A DNA stretch of 64,000 nt from Anisakis pegreffii (lineage: Eukaryota; Nematoda; Chromadorea; Rhabditida; Anisakidae), in NCBI GenBank assembly GCA_035041965.1, contig JAPYMA010000050.1, forward strand, positions 1 to 64,000, given 5' to 3'. A program made the position numbers and the translations under genes. Below, in pieces: positions 35,674 to 49,600 of the stretch; position 1 is the stretch's first letter; each line of letters opens with the position of its first letter. The notes under the pieces are model-generated. The model was not told where the DNA came from. It did not search any database and worked only from the letters and a program-made list of their open reading frames with translations.

Positions 35674-38600
35674 GCTCCATTCTGAGGCGATTTTGTTCCT
35701 AAAGGGGTAATTCGAGTTTTTTTTCCATTTAGACGACAGTGAGCGTAACGGTGGACATTTATTTATTTTTAAAACACATTCTCAAAAAGTGCCCATCATT
35801 GGTCTGTGCATCGCACAGCAACTATATTGCTGTGTGCAATATCTGATGCACTGTTGTATACGAGTTGAATAAGAGTCAGTATTTTGGGCTTTTTTTCACT
35901 TGCCCTCCTTAGAAATCATTGGAGAATATGGACGGGTAGACCCACACCAAAATCATCACTAAATCAGTAGGCTTTCTTATTGATGCTGCTGATCTCCTAC
36001 ATTCATATCGCTAACTGTATGGAACGAAGGAGGTGGGCAAATGAAGAATGTGGAAATTGTGAAATTTGTGACGATAGATAGGCCTGAACTCGTGGTTAGT
36101 TGTAATTGTTCAGGGAATGAACATACAAATAAATAAAGCTTCTTACAGCTGATGCGAAGGCCTTCATTATCATGATAGACGCTTCAACTCATGAAACAAA
36201 TTTTCTCGTGTGCTTGACCATTCGAGTGTGACATAGGAGGGACTGTGTGTTTGAAATTTAATTTGAGTTGGGATCGATGACAAAAAAATAAATGCCGACC
36301 AGACAGCAGTGTGTGAACAAAAAGTTAAGAGGCACAAAAGTTAAGAGGAGTTCAAGTTCCTCTCAAACATGGCATTCATAGCTAGCCGTATTTCACTAAT
36401 TTACTTGCCGTGCAATTCCATGAATGAATGATGTCTCTAATTTGAGTAATACACTTTTAGAGCACATCCTGACGATTGCACGGTTCCACCGACAGCACCC
36501 TCGTGCCTTTTATAATCGTTCAATAAAATCAGTCAGTGTATCAGTGTTGCGAGAAGCGTGAATGAATTGCCTTCTATCTAACATTTATTGAATGACCGGA
36601 AATCCATCTGTACACAATTGAATTGGTGTACTGTTCACTATAGATCGCGTACTTTAGACACAAATTTCTCGGAGTATTTGTCGCAACTGATTTGCGCTCT
36701 ATGAAAGGAATCGCTTTTTTTTCATCCTATCGAATGGAGTGCAACACGGAAGAGGACCAATGCTTAGTGCGAGAAAACAAATAATGCTGTACGTGAGAGT
36801 GTAATGAAATATGCGTTCAATTGCAACGATATGTGGTTTTGCCGTACGCAAAAACTCATCGTGGTATCTGGTTCATTTTTAAGGCTTTAACATGAATTCC
36901 TAATGTTCACCGCTACCATTCTCTGCCGCATTGATCAGTTTCGCGCACAGAAAATCATCTCGTAATCACATCTTACCACTCAATTCACGGCTCATTAATA
37001 TAATACATGTCAGTCATCTCATTTTGTTCGTCGTGTCTTCATCATTTCAAGCATGGAATCTTTTTACGATGCTCTTAAACTTTCATAAATACCGTTTAGA
37101 ATGATTATTTTTAGTGCAATTCTAGTGCATATTTCGCGTGCAGATTATTTTACTGGATGATTTAAGATGAATTGCGCTGAGCAAGAGTACGTTTGGTATC
37201 TATTCAGGGCGAGTACATTAACTGATTCCCTGGATTGTAGTAGTTTCTTTGACAGAGCAAAGGAAAACGAAGCAATGAATTTGATTCTGTCAATATAAGT
37301 CCAGTTCGTAACGGTTTTTTGGCATCATGAGCTCAGCTCATCACCGAAAGAACGCCGTAATGCAGTAATTTGATCTTGTCGAAACACCATAAAGTCACTA
37401 GGGATAGCACACTAGCCGATAAAACTTGTTCAGACATCAGAACAACGGCAACTTCCAATCAGCAATATTAAAATAACGACTTCCTCGTATCCTCTTTGAG
37501 CATCGCTCGTTTGATCATACTGTCATTCGAGTAGCTTCAAAAGATTTTATGAAAGCCATCTTGAACTTTTTCAGTCTTATTGTTGGAGCATTTCTACGAT
37601 CTAACGGCACATTGCTTTTTTCATCAGCTTTTGCGAAACTCGCCTCACTTCTTGCAAATTTGTTGTGACATAAATCATCATATAATTAATGATTTTTCAG
37701 AGATGAGAATATTCATCTTTCACGAAATGCTTCGCCTAAAAAACTTTCGGATGCATGTAACTATGTTCAGTCGTTCGTGAACACTGTGCCTTTTACAGCC
37801 AGCATGATGAATAGAGTACTGAAGTCATGGGGAATTGAACATTTGAAGTTGAACACGTTCGGCGACTTGTCGTTCGGAAATCGATGAAAGCACCTTCTTG
37901 TATCCACCAATCCGTTTACTCGCGCTGCTGATTTACTCGCGCTTACCTGTGATGTCTACCTCACGCTATGTCCCATGTCATTGCATCAGAGAGTTGTGGT
38001 GATATTGCTATCTATTGTAATGATCGTTAACAAAGTTTTTATGTCATTACACTTTCGAAGGGATGTTGACTGATTTTCTATGCTCGTATAAAACAATCAG
38101 CTGTAAAACTTCGCTGAAACGATCGCTTCACAAATTCGGGAACTGTGACGGAAGAATATGAAAAGCAAAAATGAAACGAATTTTCAGCAGCCTGGTTGGA
38201 TGAAATTGCCTAATTCAAAAATTACCAACTTCTCCCGTCTGCTTTGAACATATTTTTTTGACGCCGTTTTAACAAACACTTCTGATTATAACTGACATTT
38301 ACAATGCACTCGGTACGTGTGAAAAAATGACATTTATACACTTGCAATGACCTTTAGCGACGTTTGTAATTTACCAAGAAGATTATGAAAGTAAGTTCCT
38401 ATGTCATTCAGGAAGAAAACTAGTGCTTGGAAACGTGAAACTTTAAATGGAAAATTTCGTGTGATTTTGTCTCCTAACTCTATTTGATGGCTTGAGGAAG
38501 AAGATAAGCACTCCAAGCAAAAAAAGAAGGAACAATGATTCACAAAGAAAACAGGACGAACTACTGCATTTAGGTAATAAATTGGACTTCGCCATTCCGA

Positions 38601-41600
38601 TGACGGCGATTATCGGATTCTTTCAGAATGAGTGGATTTGCTCGTTAGTCAGTATTCGGATTAACTGATCAAATTTGTGCTCTGCTAGTCCAAATAAACG
38701 CATAGACTTGTGCTTATCGTATACTGCAAAGATGAAGTCATTATAATGGATCTCTCATAGTCAGTAAGCTCTTTCTTTCGAGGAGCGCTAAACAAATTGC
38801 AAAGTAGAACTCAACAGAAACGTCATTTTATATGAGCTTTCAAGTCCTTTCAAGTTCGCATTCAGTCCGATGACATGTGAGAGCTGGGATTTGCTATACA
38901 GATTATTATTTTCGGTGAATGACTGCCAATTTGCATATTCAAACGGCATTCCGATCGGCCTGCAGATCCGTAAAATGATCCTCAGACTTAATTTGATGTT
39001 TGCAATGCAAAATAGACGAAATCATGCAGACATCTCGCTACCAGCATCTAGTTTTTTCTCCTGAAATCAATCTTTTGTTACATTTGATGGACGTCTGATG
39101 TCAGCTTCCAATATCCGGCTTAGACGGATTGAATTGGAGCAAACGAATTTATGATCGACATGAAATCCAAAACGGTATGAATGAAACATCTCATGCGTCT
39201 CGTGGTTGACCCACTGGTCGCATCAATGGATTAAAGTTGTGGTCGTTGGACTATGAAATGCTAGAAAGAAAAAGCTGATATAATCCAACGATTTTCATTT
39301 TCAGCTATTTCATTCAACTGGCGCGCTTGCTCATCAGAAATCCCTCCTCTGGTTGGGAGTGAATCTTTGTTTAATTATAACATGGAAGCATTCCACACGG
39401 AATGAATGTGCTCGTGTGTAATCAGCTCGTTGATCGCTTTGTAAATCGAAAATTGGTCGGCACTAAAAATTCCCGTGCCAATTCTAATTTATTTTTAGGT
39501 GTGAAGTCCAAAAATTGCTGAAATTGCATTGAGATTGACGAAGTTTTCATCAGACAATGCAGTTGGAATGGCGATACTTGGCTCGACAAAAGGTTTGTTT
39601 TAAAAAAAGTCGTTCTTTTCATTCACATGCAGTGCTGTAGCGGATGTTATGTTTTCATTCCACTGAAATTATTTCTTTTCACACCTGCCACTGTAACGTT
39701 CAGTTAAGTCAACGAAAACAAAAACTCTCCCTGCTTCGCTCAAACTGCTGGATTGATTGAATGAGCATGTCTGATAGAGCTTTGAAATCTCACTCAATCG
39801 TCTCTATAACAAAAACACATTTCAGTATTACAACATGATTTTTACATAACATTCGCTTCATCTAATTACAACTTTGTCAAAACAGTATGGAACCTGAGAT
39901 GTGCTGTAATGAGCAGTAAATATTTTTCTCCGTCGAATTATTTCTAAGAATGAGCAGCTGACGCGATAGAAGCTGCATTTTGGGTAGAGGATAGCATCGG
40001 TTAATTTCGAGATCCAATTACGAAAGGCGAGTGAGAACGATATGGTGCCATCGGCATGGAATGATAGTTGAGTCATCAGCGCAAAAACCATTGCGATAAA
40101 TTCAATTGTTCGGTCGAATCAAGCTCCATTCTGTACTACTTTATAACTGACATTTTTCACTTCCGAAAAAAGAAGGTTGACGCCAGTTAATAAGCACTTG
40201 TTGTTAACAGGCATTTGTCAGTTAACTTGATGACCACGCTTGCTACATTGAACCCTTCATTTGGACATGTTTTCTGTCGTTCATTTCAAATTTAATGACA
40301 TCTTGCTATTCAAATTGAAATTTCTCGGCTTGCTATACTTTCAACGCTTTTTATATCGACATATGTGTTTAGTGTTCGCATTATCAACGTTATTGGAAAT
40401 ATCACAACCTCAAATAATGGCCCTCAGTAAAGCGTATATTTACTGCAAGCAAAAATGCGAAAGGAAATGTGCCTACTTCCATACCTCAGTCGTCAACAAA
40501 CTTCTCATTGCAACACTTATATAGTAACTGAATCACTATTCAATTTTCATGGCCGATTCATAACCGCACTTTACACAATCTGATGGAGTTCTGATGCTAA
40601 TTTCAAGCTACCTCTGAGAACTGTTATCTAATCACCTTCGTATTGTGGCATTAATGCTTTGATTTTATTGATATGTATCAGTGCTTGTTTGATTTTAATG
40701 AAATGACTCTCGAAACTTGGTTTGATCAACAGTGCGTATGCGATTGATTTGCTCTTGATCACTGTCGTGTTGCGGATATTTTGATACTTCGCTCCACAGC
40801 TGCTACACTTACAGTGAAGCTCAACTGTTGGAACTCTGAAGAATTCATAACTCAAAAAGTATTCACACATGAGCCCACTTTTGATCACAATCACATTGGT
40901 GAATGTCGTACCAAAGACAACGTATTAAACACAGTCACCAATTACAATTATTTTTGAACCATCCTAATTTGCGTCTAAAACAACTAGACAATCTAGTCGT
41001 TAGAAATATCAGATGTCAAAGGGTTCCAGCGATCGAGTGGTCTGGTCTTATTACTCGTAGAAATTATGGGTCATATTTGAGGCAGGCGTGAAATAGTAGT
41101 GGCATTCGACCGACGTTCAGTCGGAAAACTTCGACAAATTTCGGTCGGAATCCCGATATTCGGATTCCGACCGAACAATTTTGATATTCGGTCGGATGCT
41201 AAACTGTTAAGTTGATCTGTCTCCGATCGAGTAATTCCGACGTCAGCATAATATAGCCTGAAGTCGTTCGGATACCGACCGACCTGAAATTTTGAATGCC
41301 GTCATTAGAGTAGAATAATCACTCAGAATTTGGACCATTCAACTTAACATGCTGACACCTAGTGGATAAGAGACGCTCGCTGTTAACCATTTTCCAGATT
41401 GCTATGCGGAAGATTTTTTGAGCTGTCAGCCATTTCATAAGCCCATATCGATGAAATTCTTGAAGAGATGGAGTTGAAAAGCCCACTTTATTTTTTGCCA
41501 TAAACATAGAATACATCAAAATGACTAACTACTGTTTGGAAGACTTATGAAATGGTAATCTGCAAAGTGCTTGCTTGAGGCGCAGTAATAATCAATGCTC

Positions 41601-41624
41601 GAGAAAGATTTATCGCTTCATTAA
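35674..41624. other. Gene-poor DNA; inverted-repeat element near 41.1-41.3 kb
   Basis: Only short ORFs with no family features. AT-rich throughout. At 41100-41290 there are many CGGTCGG/CCGACCG words and a perfect 14-bp inverted repeat, listed separately. Confidence 0.4.
41140..41175. repeat. Perfect 14-bp inverted repeat with 8-bp loop
   Basis: TTCGGTCGGAATCC (41140-41153) is exactly complementary to GGATTCCGACCGAA (41162-41175). It sits within a stretch repeating CGGTCGG on both strands, which looks like a fold-back or MITE-like element. Confidence 0.85.
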
Positions 41625-41795
41625 TTAATATTGCAATCTTCGTTCTTCTACCGTTCTTTTCACTGAACAATTTAAGTCTTCGAAAAGTTTTGCAGAAAGC
41701 TGCAAGCAAGCGCTTACCTGTTTTAGCATGCAATTTGTTGAATTCATCAATTGGTTCAATGCAGAGGCAAGCACTAGCGCATTATTCGCCAACTT
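41625..41795 (-). CDS. Possible terminal exon of an unidentified gene
   Basis: After GATTAGTAG, a minus-strand segment is open for 56 codons to TAA at 41625-41627 and reads KLANNALVLASALNQLMN..MLKQVSACLQLSAKLFEDLN. Composition is amphipathic and helix-like, as in small coiled-coil subunits. Possible 5' pieces are an ATG exon at 43151-43133 (MAFVWS, strong GTGAGT donor) and an exon near 42607 after AATTTCAG; their phases agree, but the donors between them are weak. No family is recognised. Confidence 0.28.
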   Translation of the reverse strand, partial: KLANNALVLASALNQLMNSTNCMLKQVSACLQLSAKLFEDLNCSVKRTVEERRLQY

Positions 41796-41799
41796 CTAC

Positions 41800-44700
41800 T
41801 AATCAGCGAAAATTACTAGCGAAATGGCTACTCCGCGACTTCGCTAACTTTCGCTATTTCATTGAGCCGGGGATTGGAAATTGACCAGCGATGTCGTGAG
41901 CGGCGAAGCGCAATGTGCTTATTCGATAATTGATGGGTCCGATGAACCGTGCGCCTCTATGATGTTTGCAGGATTGTTCGGAAGTTGACAGCTCTCACTG
42001 AGTTTCCATTATTATTTATATCACTGAATAATTCCAAGTAATTGTTTACGGTGACCAGTTGTGGATATGTAGCAATTGAGCAAAACATGGTCTTGTAGAA
42101 TTGAAACCACTTATCCCAGTTCATTCACTTCTCCAGGCATGTTTGATCACGGCACTGGAGCCAAAGTTTTGTAAGCCACTCCGATGTTTTCTCATGTCAA
42201 CAACGACTGCTATGCCTCGGAAGCGCTTTGCGAAGTAGCAGTTGCCAGCAAAAATCACGTTGGCAGCAAAAATCACAACAAAAAAAATCAAAATTCACGT
42301 TGAAAAGTAACAATTGCCAGCAAAAATCACATTGAATTGTAAGCAGTGGCGAGCACGAAGAAAGTTCCAGAAAAGAAGATTGTTGATTTACAAACAAATT
42401 TTGCAGTCACTACTTATCGAAATTTTTTCGTTTATTTTGATGCAGTTGTGTGGATATCATAACAGACAATCCGATTTTATCAGAATCAACATTCACTCTT
42501 TGGTGTTGTTTACTGGATTATTCACGATTCGTTCACTTTTCGTTAGTTTATCCATTTAGTTCGTTCGCAGATATGGGACTTTTACAGCAATCAGCTTAGT
42601 GCATACTGAAATTTATTCGAATCGCATCAGTGTTCCTCGATAATTAGTTTGATTCGTCTGTTAGCTAGCATCACACCATACATGGTGATTCTCATTTGGT
42701 TATATGTGGCTATTTTTGAGACGCCATGTCATGGGAGATGGCATCTCATTCAAGTTAGCTAATCCAGCCCATTACTAACACCCGTTGAATCAACAATGGC
42801 GTTTTCTTCAGTTCACTATTTCTACCATTGCTAATCCGCTTAATCAGATGCATATTAAAAAATATACTTCAAGGATTTATGAGCGTTTTTTACGGCTCAC
42901 TCATTTGCCATGCGCTTGAGTCTAACTACAATTCAGAAAATTACTCGAGTATACATCGAGCTATGCTCATGCAATCAATGTTCACTGGCCCTCTGTCAGT
43001 CGTCCTCCGTCATTTCGCTTTTCATTTCTAATGAAAAGCTGAGACGAGTAAAGCTATTATCCATAAATTCGTTCTTTGTTGGATAGCGTTTTTCGAATGT
43101 CAACAAATGAAGTGGCCTCATACACTCACCTGACCACACGAACGCCATTTGTTTCCACTCCTTCTCAGTTATTTTTATATCTTTTGCTCATTCCCTTCAA
43201 TGGCTCAGGCTCTTAAAATTTCTCACTCACGGTATCACTTCGAATGACGGATATTGCTCGCACTCGATGAGCGCGTATTAACTCGACGACAACTTGATTC
43301 AGTAGATTGTTGGAAAACAGTGCGATCTAGCCTAGAAACAGTGGAGATGTGAACTGGAAGGTGCATCAAATCAACATGAATTGCTCGTTCTCTGAAAACG
43401 ATTACAATCTGCTTGCTAGAAATTTGTTCAGCTGACCCCCTGGTAAGCATGCAGAAAAAGTGTGCTGTTCCATATTTTTATTTTTATTTTTGAATGATTA
43501 CAACAGTAGTCAACCTCGTATTCAACGAGCACTCACATTATTCCGACTAGCGGAAGGTGTTTTTGTAATGAGAGTGCGAGTGTACGTAATGATTTGAAAT
43601 GCATGCGATGAATGAAAACTCAATGAATAAAAAATGCATTAAACTTCAATCAAAATCGCGTCTCCTAACGAATTTCAAAACGGTACACACACGGAACCAC
43701 CAAGCCTTAGCTAATCGTCCTGGCAGTTTTCTTGATCACATATCGCCATCGAACCATCAAGAGGGGCAGAGTATTTGTAGAGGAAATCGCTGTGTCTTTC
43801 TTGATCATTTAATGTGATTCAAGATTTCTTCATTTAATGTGATTCAAGAAATTTAGTAAAAATCAGTCCGAGCAGTTTTAGTTACCATTTCCAAGCTTAG
43901 GACGTTGAATGCGTTGGATAGCTGCGATAAAACTGTCGTGATTGCATTCGAATTCAAACGTTTTGATGATGAAATACGTAACCACCCCATTGACACATCT
44001 TAACTGCCGTTGGTTCGTGAACTGGAAATACCGAGCCGTTTTACAGTAGTAACAGATTTGCTATGGCTTCAAAATGTCAAATTGCTTGCCATTCATCATT
44101 CGGATATGCAGCGGTGATTGACAGAGCACGAATGTAATTCTTTTCACCAAATATATTTCGCATTCATCCATCAAAGCAGTCAGTTTCAGAGGCAGTCAAT
44201 TTGCAGTTGCTTCGGTCGATCTTTAAAAGATTGAATTTAATTTCTTAGCTGCCTATCTGTCCACTATATTCCATCAATGGTGTTTGCGCAATTCATTTCT
44301 GTAGAACTTAGTTCAAGGAAGATATCCCATATGCATCAAAATTGATAGGATAGATCAGCAAAATTACTATTGTTTTTATTATTTATTATTATTATTATTA
44401 TTATTACTAATAACATTATTGTTATTATTGCTATTATTGTTATTATTACTATTACTGTTTTTATTATTGTTATAGCTCTTATTATTGCCAAATTTATCAA
44501 CTGTATCATTACTATTAGTGGAAGGTCTGAATGTTTCGTGTGAATGTTCTGCTCCAGACAAGAGAAATGGTAAAAAACCAAGTTGTGTGCTAGATATTGC
44601 CGGAAGAGAATATGAATTATTGGACTGCTTTCAGCATGAATTCAAAATTTTCATGATTTTAGATGGAGTACAAAAAAGCTTACTCACAGCTCACAATTGC

Positions 44701-46650
44701 TCATATTGATGTTAGCGAGCCGCTGGGAGATTAGAAAGTGCTGGAATGGAACGGGCGCAATTAGGTCCTAACGAAGCCTTTAGTTTTGCATCGGGTATCG
44801 GAATGCAGTTATCTCGCACATTATGTTCTGCTATCATCACATCGAGAATCACGTTTAATGCTTCGAAAAACGTCGGCATCAAATTATGCAAATGGGCAAT
44901 TCAATGTGCGCGAATCGAATTGCTTGTCGTGATCAAAGATTTATGTCGTCTGATCGCATTACATGCAAATGTTTACTGCATTTCTACGAATGATTTACAT
45001 AACCATATAAAATTGAGATGAACGCGCACGATCATGTATACAAGAGAATTTCCATTTGGATTACTCGACAATATTTCCATGCTTCAATACGCTTTTCATG
45101 TTGCTATATGACTTTTCATGCTGCTATATGACAAGCTTCTAAAGTATTCGAAAAATCACTATCGACGGTCGTTTCCAGTCCAGCTGTAGAACGCAACCAC
45201 TCATTTACATACTAGTGCACACATTCGGCTGCAATGAACGGCGATAATTCTGCTAAATTACTGGAAAATTTCGTTCATAAATCTCGCACTTTGTTGTGTT
45301 TTGTTCTGAGAATATCAATTCATCAAATATCTCTGTAAGCTTTTCAGCTGTTTTCGCCGGATGTTTATGTGTGATTTATGACTTTATTGCTTCTCGGTGG
45401 TTCCAGAGATGCATCATTATGCAGCAATATCATCATTTTTTAATGAACTTTCGGTTACGTAGATAATGCGCTAATCAGTTGCACGTGGATCATGTTTTTG
45501 TATGCATTCGTTTCAGTTAATGATGATCTGTCCTTTTCTCTCAGGCCCACCTTAGTAGCTCATCTCGATTCACAGACTTTTTCTTGGTAGCATCAATGAA
45601 AGCAAGACAGGTGAAGCACAACGAAAGCTTTAATGTATTGCTCAAAAGTTTTACACACGCAGACTGTTCTTCTGTAAAGCACTGAACCAGTTGAAAGAAT
45701 GACCTTCGCAAAACACAAAACGGCAAGCTTCAAAACACTGCCAAATTCGCCGTTCACTCATAATCCATCAAGTGCAATTCATCGCAGTTGATTGATTTGT
45801 CGATTTGCTGGGATAAAGCCCAAATAAGAAACGCATTTTCTGTCAGTTGCGCTTGTCATTCAGTATAACCAGCGAATGCAAAAAAAAATGAAACAGAACT
45901 TTTGCCATTGCACATCAAAAAGTATGGAGAGTCCTTACTAAAATTAAATCTCATGACAGCGTAGCGCCTGCTCGAACTGAAGGCAATCCATCAAAAAATA
46001 TTGACCTGATGATTTTTCTCTCAAGTGTGATTGCTCTGAATCGATTAATTGGACCATTTTCATTTAACTGCGGACAGAAAACAATCGGCGGTCAGCACAG
46101 CTCGAACTTAATGCTCTTTTTTATGAACAGCACGAAGACTTTCTCTTCGAAGTAACGCATTTCGCAATCAAATTCAATATGTTCAATGGCGCCATTTCTT
46201 AAGCGAATAATTAATTCTGTTTTTATTGCCGTACCAATCTTCACTTTTTCATTCCGTTTTTATCTGAAGAAAGCACATAAATTCTCATTATTCAATATTG
46301 GCAACGATTAAATTCGTTTCATCAGCAGAATTCTCTTGCTCAACGATCATTTTATCAAAATGATCAATACGTCCACGTTTCAAAGAAACGAATGAGTGAT
46401 TACAAGATATTTTTGCGTGTCTAAGTGCGTGTGATATCAAATCAATCACATCAATCAATGATTTATCTCAAGATTCATTTGCTGGTGGAATGAATTCAAT
46501 CTGCATTACCCTCACATGCTGCCGCGAGAACGTTCTGAGCTTGCTGAATGCGTTGAATGACACGAGCTTATTGACGAATACAGCGATTCGCTGAATCGTC
46601 ATTCATAAATTTTTTTAGCGAATTTTAGACTCGTAGAAATTATTGAATAT
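41800..46650. other. No confirmed gene; microsatellite at 44.4 kb
   Basis: Contains AT-rich DNA and short repeats, such as CCAGCAAAAATCAC-type copies at 42240-42340 and a duplicated CATTTAATGTGATTCAAGA at about 43810-43850. A 34-nt exon-like piece lies at about 42137-42170 between CTCCAG and GTAAGC. No gene could be built. Confidence 0.4.
44377..44488. repeat. (ATT)n-type microsatellite
   Basis: Long run of TTATTA triplets with occasional C or G interruptions. Confidence 0.95.
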
Positions 46651-46660
46651 ACGCTCCAAA

Positions 46661-49600
46661 ATGTGGGACAAAATTCTACGATTACTTCCAGCCCTACACA
46701 AGGTAAGCTGTTCCGTTATAGTGAATGGTGATATCTGTTCGTTTGTGTTTATTCGCGATTATCAATAGAACTCAGTTCGCTCATCTTCAAGACTACGAAA
46801 AGAGCTCACCTGTGAGCATTGCGCAAGAAATTAAATTCACAGCCGCACAGAGCCCCGATTTTAATCCGCCCAGTAAACTGAGTATTTTTTTCAATTTTAA
46901 CAATGCTCAATATTCTTCGCAATCCTGCGCTTACAATTAAAACGATATGCAGTCAATCAATATTATTGTTCTTAGCACTAGAAGCCGTCATGAGAATGAG
47001 ATCAGACTCTTCCTCCGAACGCTTTCGCCTTTCGCCTGCTGCACAGCCACAAGATAGTCTAATGACGCATATTTCTGCAAAAAAATCTCCAACTAAGTAT
47101 GAAATTCAGCTGTCTGACTATTTTTATGCGCTGCGAAAATATGTTAAAGATTTGTTTACGGGAATTCTTTCGGTGCTTTAAAAAGTTTGTCTGATTTCAT
47201 AACTCAATGTGGGAACGAAATAAATTTGACTTCTTCATTGGCGAAGCCAGCCAGTTCCGTGAGAAATAACGCATCAATAGGTGTTCCTGTGAAATGACTT
47301 TTCTGAAGACATTGGCAAAGCATTGTTGACAGAAGAAATTTATGAGTTGTTTTCTCTCGAACACAAGCATTTTGACGTTCAAAAGAATTATCAAAGGAAG
47401 TGAATGAAATTCACAACATCATGCCACAGCAAATCTTTCCGCATTCTTTCGAAAACCTTTCAACGAATCGTTGATATCAATGCAGGTCTGCGCACTTTTC
47501 TGATTACTTTTTTGATGTTTTAAAGTCAAATAAATTCTTCTGATTGATACTTCTGTCTGCTTATTTGTGGCAGACGAAAATTTCTCAAAGGAATTCGTTT
47601 GTAGACAACGCCAATTCTCGTTCACATACTCATGATGGTGTCTGTGTCGTTGTATGCGGTTTTTGGAGCGCTAGTGATGAGGCAGCTTGAATCCAAGCAA
47701 GTGATTGGTTCAGGTGAGATGACGAAAGCAATCACTCATGAAACGAACATAGCAATTAGCAATGCCGACAATAAAATCGGTTTGTTTATGGGTTCACATC
47801 ATCTTATAACAGCAAATTCCAAATATTTTCTGTCGCTTTATGAGGCCATTAAAACGCATCGTTCAAAAGTAGTCATTAACAAAAACTGAGCAGAATGAAC
47901 GCATGATTGTCGAAAAATTCAGGAGTATGCTTAGCTCAGGAGCATTTTGAATTCAGCAGCAGAATTGAACACAGATTCAGCTAACATTGTTTCAGCGCAT
48001 TTCAACGGAACTGAAATTCCACCGAAGAGCGTTCGTAGGTTACGCCACGCAAAAAGACGACGATTATTGCTTGACGAACAACTCGCATTCAGGCATGAAC
48101 CCGAGTCGGAAGCTACAATTATGCAGAATCACAAGTGTATTCTCAGTGCCATAAAAGTATCTGTTCTATTTTTGCTTGACAGAAGATGTGGCATGATTAG
48201 TGCAAAGAATGCAAAGATTCAACAAAATTTCTTTCACGAGATCTTGGCGCATACAAGGAGTAATTCGCGAAAGCAAAATACTGATAGTCTGCTCTTCGAA
48301 TATTTGTTCAGTTGAGTACTTAAGGAAGTGATGAAACGCGGTAAATGCTTGAGCGATTCGTTAACAAACGTTGCTGTTTCAAAAGTTGATCACTGCTATC
48401 GAACACATTTTCAAAGCACAGCAAAGTTGAATCGCTTACGCTCAAGGCGTTCCACAGACGATCCAGGTGAGTGCCCAATGCTGGTTCGGATGATAAGATT
48501 CGAGAATATTATCGGAATAGTCTCAAAAAAATACTGTGTTGATTCGAGATTTTTTGGAATGGTTCAAATGAGGGGTATGCTCCTATTCAATGTTTCAACG
48601 CCATCACTTTCGACGGTATATTTACGAGAGTGATTCATATCCGTTAAGATATTTGTAATCAGTTAAGGAGGTGATGCTGCTTCGCTGGATCAAACTTTAG
48701 AAAGACTGGAGCCGTGGTCTTTCGTTGATGCTGTATTGTTTTGCATCACAATTATTACAACGATTGGTTCGTTTATCAAATCATAAACTTTTTTGAGGCA
48801 GCACAATCGATCGATGCGTGTGCAGTGCATAAGAGATTAACACCCTCTCAATTGTCCGAACAAATATCAAAGAAAAGATGGTGAAATGAATTGATGATAG
48901 AAAAATTCTGCATTAATTCCGAATCATCGCACCATGATGTTTTATTAAATACGGTTGTGGGCCATTAAAAATTGCATAATTTTGCAATGAATAAAGCTTG
49001 ACTAATGTCATCCCTTTATGTAGGATATGGGAACGTCGCACCACAAACGTTCGGCGGTCGTTTGTTCTGTATTCTGTACGGTCTTGTAGGAATTCCGCTC
49101 ACATTGCTCGCAATCGCCGATCTCGGAAAATTTCTCTCGGAAATGATGGAAAAATGGCACAAAATAATCACAGCTATAACAAGGTGCTTACATGTTATCT
49201 TGCTGCCGCTCGAACGCGACTCAGTTCCACCGATACGACTAACCAGTGGATAAAATTGCCAATTTCTCGAAGTCTTGGATGTCCCTCAAATATCTGCTTC
49301 GTAGTAACCAAAAAACATCGGTCAACGGATGAGAATTAGCGCAAAACAATGCCTACACCAGGCCCAGCCAACTTGCTGCCAGCGAAGTTTTCGAGTACAG
49401 TCCTCGATGATTTCTTAAAAGTTGGCTTTGATGTGATGCTCACTGACCACAGAGACTCACCGGCGGCCCACGAAATATCCAAAACCAGCGCGAGAATATG
49501 TGAAAATCGCACTACGTGACTGATTCAGCATTCTCTTGCACATTTTCAATTAGTTAGAGCTGGTTACAGATGTCTTCAAAAATCGGGGGTAGATTTAAAT

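Noticed and set aside
41697..41714. 18-bp intron GTAAGC...TTGCAG
   Set aside because: Too short for splicing. The sequence is in frame and was kept as part of the open exon.
44336..44581. Minus-strand Ile-rich and Asn-rich ORFs
   Set aside because: Both are translations of the ATT microsatellite in different frames.
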